NCBI GenBank assembly: GCA_029268085.1
Contig: JAJUHD010000100.1
Coordinates: 1 to 8,943, forward strand
DNA length: 8,943 nt
Direction: 5' to 3'
Origin: Bacillota bacterium
GTDB lineage: Bacteria; Bacillota; Clostridia; Oscillospirales; Oscillospiraceae
The position numbers and the translations under genes were made by a program. Under the pieces are notes generated by a model. The model made no database searches. It had not been told where the DNA came from and worked only from the letters and a program-made list of their open reading frames with translations. This document shows, one piece after another, positions 6,888 to 8,943 of the stretch; position 1 is the stretch's first letter, and each line of letters starts with the position of its first letter.

Positions 6888-6931
6888 CGGGCAGCGTAAG
6901 CATTGGGTTATCCTATGTGCTGACGCGCCCG
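6888..6931 (+). other. Strong stem-loop between carD and ispD
   Basis: An RNA hairpin can form by pairing 6888-6892 with 6927-6931 (CGGGC/GCCCG), 6894-6897 with 6923-6926 (GCGT/ACGC), and 6899-6903 with 6917-6921, with one bulged A (6893) and one A/G mismatch, around a 13-nt loop. The T-rich stretch after it is broken (TTTGCAATTTAT), so it is at best a weak terminator. It could be an attenuator, a processing site or an mRNA-stabilising element between the regulator and the isoprenoid genes. The structure is read from the bases; the role is inferred. Confidence 0.55.
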
Positions 6932-6965
6932 TTTGCAATTTATGCTTCAAATTTCGGAGGTATAT

Positions 6966-7697
6966 ATGTCGTCCATGAGCCTTTCAGCGATTGTGAAGAA
7001 AAGAATAAAATGCTCGGCAGTCATCGTGGCTGCCGGTTCATCCACCCGATTCGGAAGCGATAAGCTCTTTGCGACGCTCTGCGGCATACCTGTGCTGGCG
7101 TATTCGCTTACGACATTCGAGGGCTGCGGTTATATAAGCGAAATCATTGTGGTGACTGAATCGGAAAAGATAACCGAAGTCGCGGAGCTTTGCGACAGGT
7201 TTAATATAAGCAAGGCTACAAAGGTCGTAGTCGGAGGGGCGACGCGTCTGGAATCGGCTCTGAGCGGTGTTTCAGAGACTGATAAGAAATGTGACCTCAT
7301 AGCAATCCACGACGGGGCAAGGCCTCTTATAACGGCGAAGATAATCGAAGACGCAATAGAGGGCGCATATAAGTATAAAGCAGCCGTTCCTGCGGTTCCG
7401 GCGCGCGATACCGTTAAGATACTTTCGGGAGCATTCGCGACGGAAACACCGGATAGGGCATCGGTCTGGTGCGCGCAGACTCCGCAGGTCTTCGTTCCTG
7501 AACTTATTAAAGGCGCGCTGACGAACGCCCTGCACAAGGGCATCGTCGTTTCGGACGATGCTTCAGCCGCGGAATTACTTGGCTTTTCGATATTTGTGAC
7601 AGAGGGCAGCGAGGAAAACATTAAGCTTACGACGCCGCTCGACCTTAAGATTGCCGAGTGCATATTGGCTTCTAGAAGGGAGAGAGCTTTCGCATGA
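6966..7697 (+). CDS. ispD: 2-C-methyl-D-erythritol 4-phosphate cytidylyltransferase
   Basis: Third enzyme of the MEP pathway: couples MEP to CTP to form CDP-methylerythritol and pyrophosphate in the cytoplasm. The 243 residues include the nucleotide-binding AAGSSTRFGSDK (22-33), GGATRLESALSG (90-101; commonly GGxxRQxSVxNG), HDGARPLI (115-122), VPARDTVK, TPQVF and the SDDASAAELLG block, so all key regions are present. The N-terminus is about 15 residues longer than the core needs. The ATG at 6966 has GGAGG at 6956-6960, 5 nt upstream; a TTG at 6933 and an ATG at 6975 are less well placed. The gene ends in an ATGA overlap with ispF, the next-but-one enzyme of the same pathway, consistent with coupled expression. 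Confidence 0.96.
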   Translation: MSSMSLSAIVKKRIKCSAVIVAAGSSTRFGSDKLFATLCGIPVLAYSLTTFEGCGYISEIIVVTESEKITEVAELCDRFNISKATKVVVGGATRLESALSGVSETDKKCDLIAIHDGARPLITAKIIEDAIEGAYKYKAAVPAVPARDTVKILSGAFATETPDRASVWCAQTPQVFVPELIKGALTNALHKGIVVSDDASAAELLGFSIFVTEGSEENIKLTTPLDLKIAECILASRRERAFA

Positions 7698-8164
7698 GGA
7701 TCGGCCATGGCTATGACGTTCACAGGCTTAAAGAGGGACGGGATCTCATTATCGGAGGCGTTAAAATACCGTATGAAAAGGGGCTTGACGGCCATTCCGA
7801 CGCGGATGTGCTGATCCACGCAATCATGGACGCGCTGCTTGGAGCCGCCGCGCTCGGCGATATAGGGCAGATGTTTCCCGACAACGACCCGCAGTATAAG
7901 GGTGCGGACAGCATTGAACTGCTGAAAGAGGTATATGAACGCGTCTCAAATGCGGGATGGCATGTGGAGAACATCGACTGTACGGTTATTGCGCAGGCTC
8001 CGAAGCTCGCGGGTTATATTCCTCAGATGAGAGAAAAAATCGCAAAAGCGATGAATGTGAGCATTGACTGCATAAACATAAAGGCGACGACAGAGGAGCA
8101 TTTGGGCTTCACCGGTTCCGGCGAAGGCATCGCTGCCCACTCTGTTGCCCTGATGGATAACTGA
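7694..8164 (+). CDS. ispF: 2-C-methyl-D-erythritol 2,4-cyclodiphosphate synthase
   Basis: Fifth MEP-pathway enzyme: cyclises CDP-methylerythritol 2-phosphate to MEcPP with release of CMP; family members are zinc-dependent homotrimers. The 156-residue length is standard. The metal ligands are in the canonical places, Asp8 and His10 (GHGYDVHRL) and His42 (VLIHAIMDALLGA), and the substrate loop GHSDADVL (33-40), the DIGQMFPDNDP stretch and the C-terminal TTEEHLGFTGSGEGIAAH signature are intact. Its ATG overlaps the ispD stop, with a GGGAG about 11 nt upstream. Nothing unusual is seen. No terminator with a U-run follows, so transcription may continue into the next pair of genes. Confidence 0.98.
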   Translation: MRIGHGYDVHRLKEGRDLIIGGVKIPYEKGLDGHSDADVLIHAIMDALLGAAALGDIGQMFPDNDPQYKGADSIELLKEVYERVSNAGWHVENIDCTVIAQAPKLAGYIPQMREKIAKAMNVSIDCINIKATTEEHLGFTGSGEGIAAHSVALMDN

Positions 8165-8182
8165 ACATATGACAAATATTGA

Positions 8183-8245
8183 GCATAGAATATTTCAGAC
8201 CGGCTTTCGGTCTAATCTACCGTCGGAAGGGAAAAATTTCTATGC
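8183..8245 (+). promoter_or_regulatory. Structured leader that can pair with the start codon of the DUF3343 gene
   Basis: GCATAGAA (8183-8190) pairs perfectly with TTCTATGC (8238-8245), and after one bulged T the stem continues with ATTT (8192-8195) against AAAT (8234-8237), 12 bp in all. The ATG at 8242-8244 lies inside this stem and the Shine-Dalgarno AAGGGA (8227-8232) sits directly beside it. A second hairpin (AGACCG 8197-8202 with CGGTCT 8208-8213, 5-nt loop) nests within. Such a fold could limit translation initiation. It may equally be fortuitous; no known riboswitch class is recognised. Confidence 0.45.
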
Positions 8246-8505
8246 TTCATTATTTACTCATGTGCAGATCGCTCACATATGCGCAAAGGGCATCTCGCGC
8301 ACTTGAGCGTATAGGCATAACCGCAATCGTTACAAAAGCGCCCAAAAGCGCGACGGGGCAGGGCTGCAGCTATTGCGTGAAGGTTTCAGAAAAGAACCTT
8401 ATCCGTGCAATTAAAACACTCTCGGACGCAGGTCTGGGGCCGATAAAGATCTTCCTTGTAACTAGCGACGGCTCTGTAAGCGAGGTGCCGAATGATTTAT
8501 CTTGA
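8242..8505 (+). CDS. DUF3343 (putative Se/S carrier-like) small protein
   Basis: An 87-residue protein resembling the DUF3343 family, described as putative selenium/sulfur carrier-like and usually found beside class V aminotransferases or selenium-metabolism genes. It opens with MLHYLLMCRSLTYAQRASRA, then an ERIGITAIVTKAP segment and a CxxC at Cys42-Cys45 (GQGCSYCVKV), and ends with an alpha/beta-type tail. The CxxC is a plausible site for carrying sulfur or selenium, but chemistry for the family is not established. The ATG at 8242 has AAGGGA at 8227-8232 and matches the family start; a TTG at 8179 would add an unconserved stretch. The last 14 nt overlap the next gene, and the pair is probably co-translated. 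The start codon can be sequestered in a leader stem. Confidence 0.8.
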   Translation: MLHYLLMCRSLTYAQRASRALERIGITAIVTKAPKSATGQGCSYCVKVSEKNLIRAIKTLSDAGLGPIKIFLVTSDGSVSEVPNDLS

Positions 8506-8943
8506 CTGTGCTGCCACGAGTCTTCAGAAGCCGAGAGGGGTATCGCTCGCCGTCAGCCGTGCTATGACGGCAATGGCGAGTCCCGGAAGAGGCTGCCACA
8601 AGCCGGCAATGATGGCTGCTGACTGTGTTCTCAATTGCCGAATGCTGCTCGCATCATATTTTAACGTCGCAGACCCCGAAAACGTAATATTTACGTTCAA
8701 TGCCACGCATGGCTTGAATATTGCTATAAATACACTGGTTTCCGAGGGCGACAGGGTCGTCGTTTCGGGTTACGAGCATAATTCCGTAACAAGGCCGCTG
8801 AAGGCGCTGAATGCCGATGTGGTCGTTGCAAGATCGCGTTTGTTTGATCAGAAAGCCGCGGTAGAGGCGTTCAGACAGGCCCTGCCCGGAGCAAAATGTG
8901 CTGTCTGCACTCATGTTTCAAATGTGTTTGGCTTCATTCTTCC
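8492..8943 (+). CDS. Class V aminotransferase / cysteine desulfurase-like enzyme (3' partial)
   Basis: The first 150 codons of a PLP-dependent fold-type I enzyme, open to the right edge. The sequence MIYLDCAATSLQKP (1-14) corresponds to the MIYLDNAAT start of the NifS/IscS-like group, here with Cys6 in place of the usual Asn. Then follow SPGRGCH (30-36), VIFTFNATHGLNIAIN (65-80), the cofactor-stacking EHNSVTRPL (95-103) and THVSNVFG (140-147). The pattern fits the 'cysteine desulfurase family protein' branch (as in TIGR01977) rather than true IscS or SufS. The PLP-binding lysine and any catalytic cysteine loop lie beyond the window, so activity cannot be judged. GAGG at 8482-8485 is 6 nt before the ATG, and the start overlaps the end of the DUF3343 gene by 14 nt, implying a functional pair in sulfur or selenium handling. 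Confidence 0.88.
   Translation, partial: MIYLDCAATSLQKPRGVSLAVSRAMTAMASPGRGCHKPAMMAADCVLNCRMLLASYFNVADPENVIFTFNATHGLNIAINTLVSEGDRVVVSGYEHNSVTRPLKALNADVVVARSRLFDQKAAVEAFRQALPGAKCAVCTHVSNVFGFIL

Noticed and set aside
6933..6965. TTG at 6933 as start of ispD
   Set aside because: It lies just after the hairpin and upstream of the clear GGAGG at 6956-6960, which serves the ATG at 6966.
7130..7819. 229-codon open frame on the minus strand across ispD and ispF
   Set aside because: It lies antisense to two unmistakable enzymes, its translation shows no recognisable domain, and long antisense frames arise from codon bias of the real genes.
8169..8196. ATGACA, 16 nt, TATTTC as a promoter before the DUF3343 gene
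   Set aside because: The -10 matches only three of six positions; readthrough from ispF is as likely because no terminator is present.
8524..8914. Two short minus-strand frames at the right edge (8524-8706 and 8654-8914)
   Set aside because: They are antisense to the class V aminotransferase, whose plus-strand frame is open to the window end and matches its family throughout.

Overview
The window is a densely packed, single-strand (+) piece of chromosome from what looks like an anaerobic member of the Clostridia, plausibly a gut or rumen Oscillospirales-type bacterium. The basis is the order cmk - plsC - ispH fused to ribosomal protein S1, which is a clostridial hallmark, together with the MEP isoprenoid pathway, a CarD-type regulator beside ispD-ispF, and a DUF3343 plus class V aminotransferase pair. 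The genus is not determined. No tRNA, rRNA, CRISPR array, insertion sequence or other mobile element is visible. Base composition looks even, with nothing suggesting recent transfer.

Layout. (1) Positions 1-604: the 3' part of an RluB/RsuA-type pseudouridine synthase whose S4 domain lies off the left edge. (2) 605-711: a short gap holding a perfect 15-bp palindrome in front of a MurR/RpiR-type regulator. (3) 712-6163: a five-gene run of RpiR regulator, HI0933-type flavoprotein, cmk, plsC and ispH-rpsA. Gene ends overlap (20 nt, 20-nt gap, ATGA, TTGA), so translational coupling is likely. A strong intrinsic terminator at 6184-6221 closes it. (4) 6222-6400: an AT-rich gap with a good sigma-A promoter (TTGCTA, 17 nt, TATAAT). 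(5) 6401-8164: a CarD-family regulator (TTG start), a 44-nt hairpin, then ispD and ispF overlapping by ATGA. (6) 8165-8943: a small DUF3343 protein whose start codon is predicted to sit in a stem, overlapping the start of a class V aminotransferase / cysteine desulfurase-like gene that runs off the right edge.

How the genes fit together. Three MEP-pathway steps are present (IspD, IspF, IspH), on either side of the terminator. Cmk supplies CDP/dCDP from CMP/dCMP, and both IspD and CDP-diacylglycerol synthesis use CTP. PlsC makes phosphatidic acid for membrane lipids. S1 and RluB belong to translation. The segment is therefore mainly housekeeping: lipid and isoprenoid precursors, nucleotides and ribosome.

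The most interesting signal is inside the ispH-rpsA fusion. An almost perfect Shine-Dalgarno sequence (TAAGGAGGT, 4891-4899) lies 10 nt before an in-frame ATG (4910), exactly where the S1 part begins. Arginine codon usage also shifts at that point towards CGC/CGT. This suggests, but does not prove, that one gene makes both the fusion and a free S1 protein.
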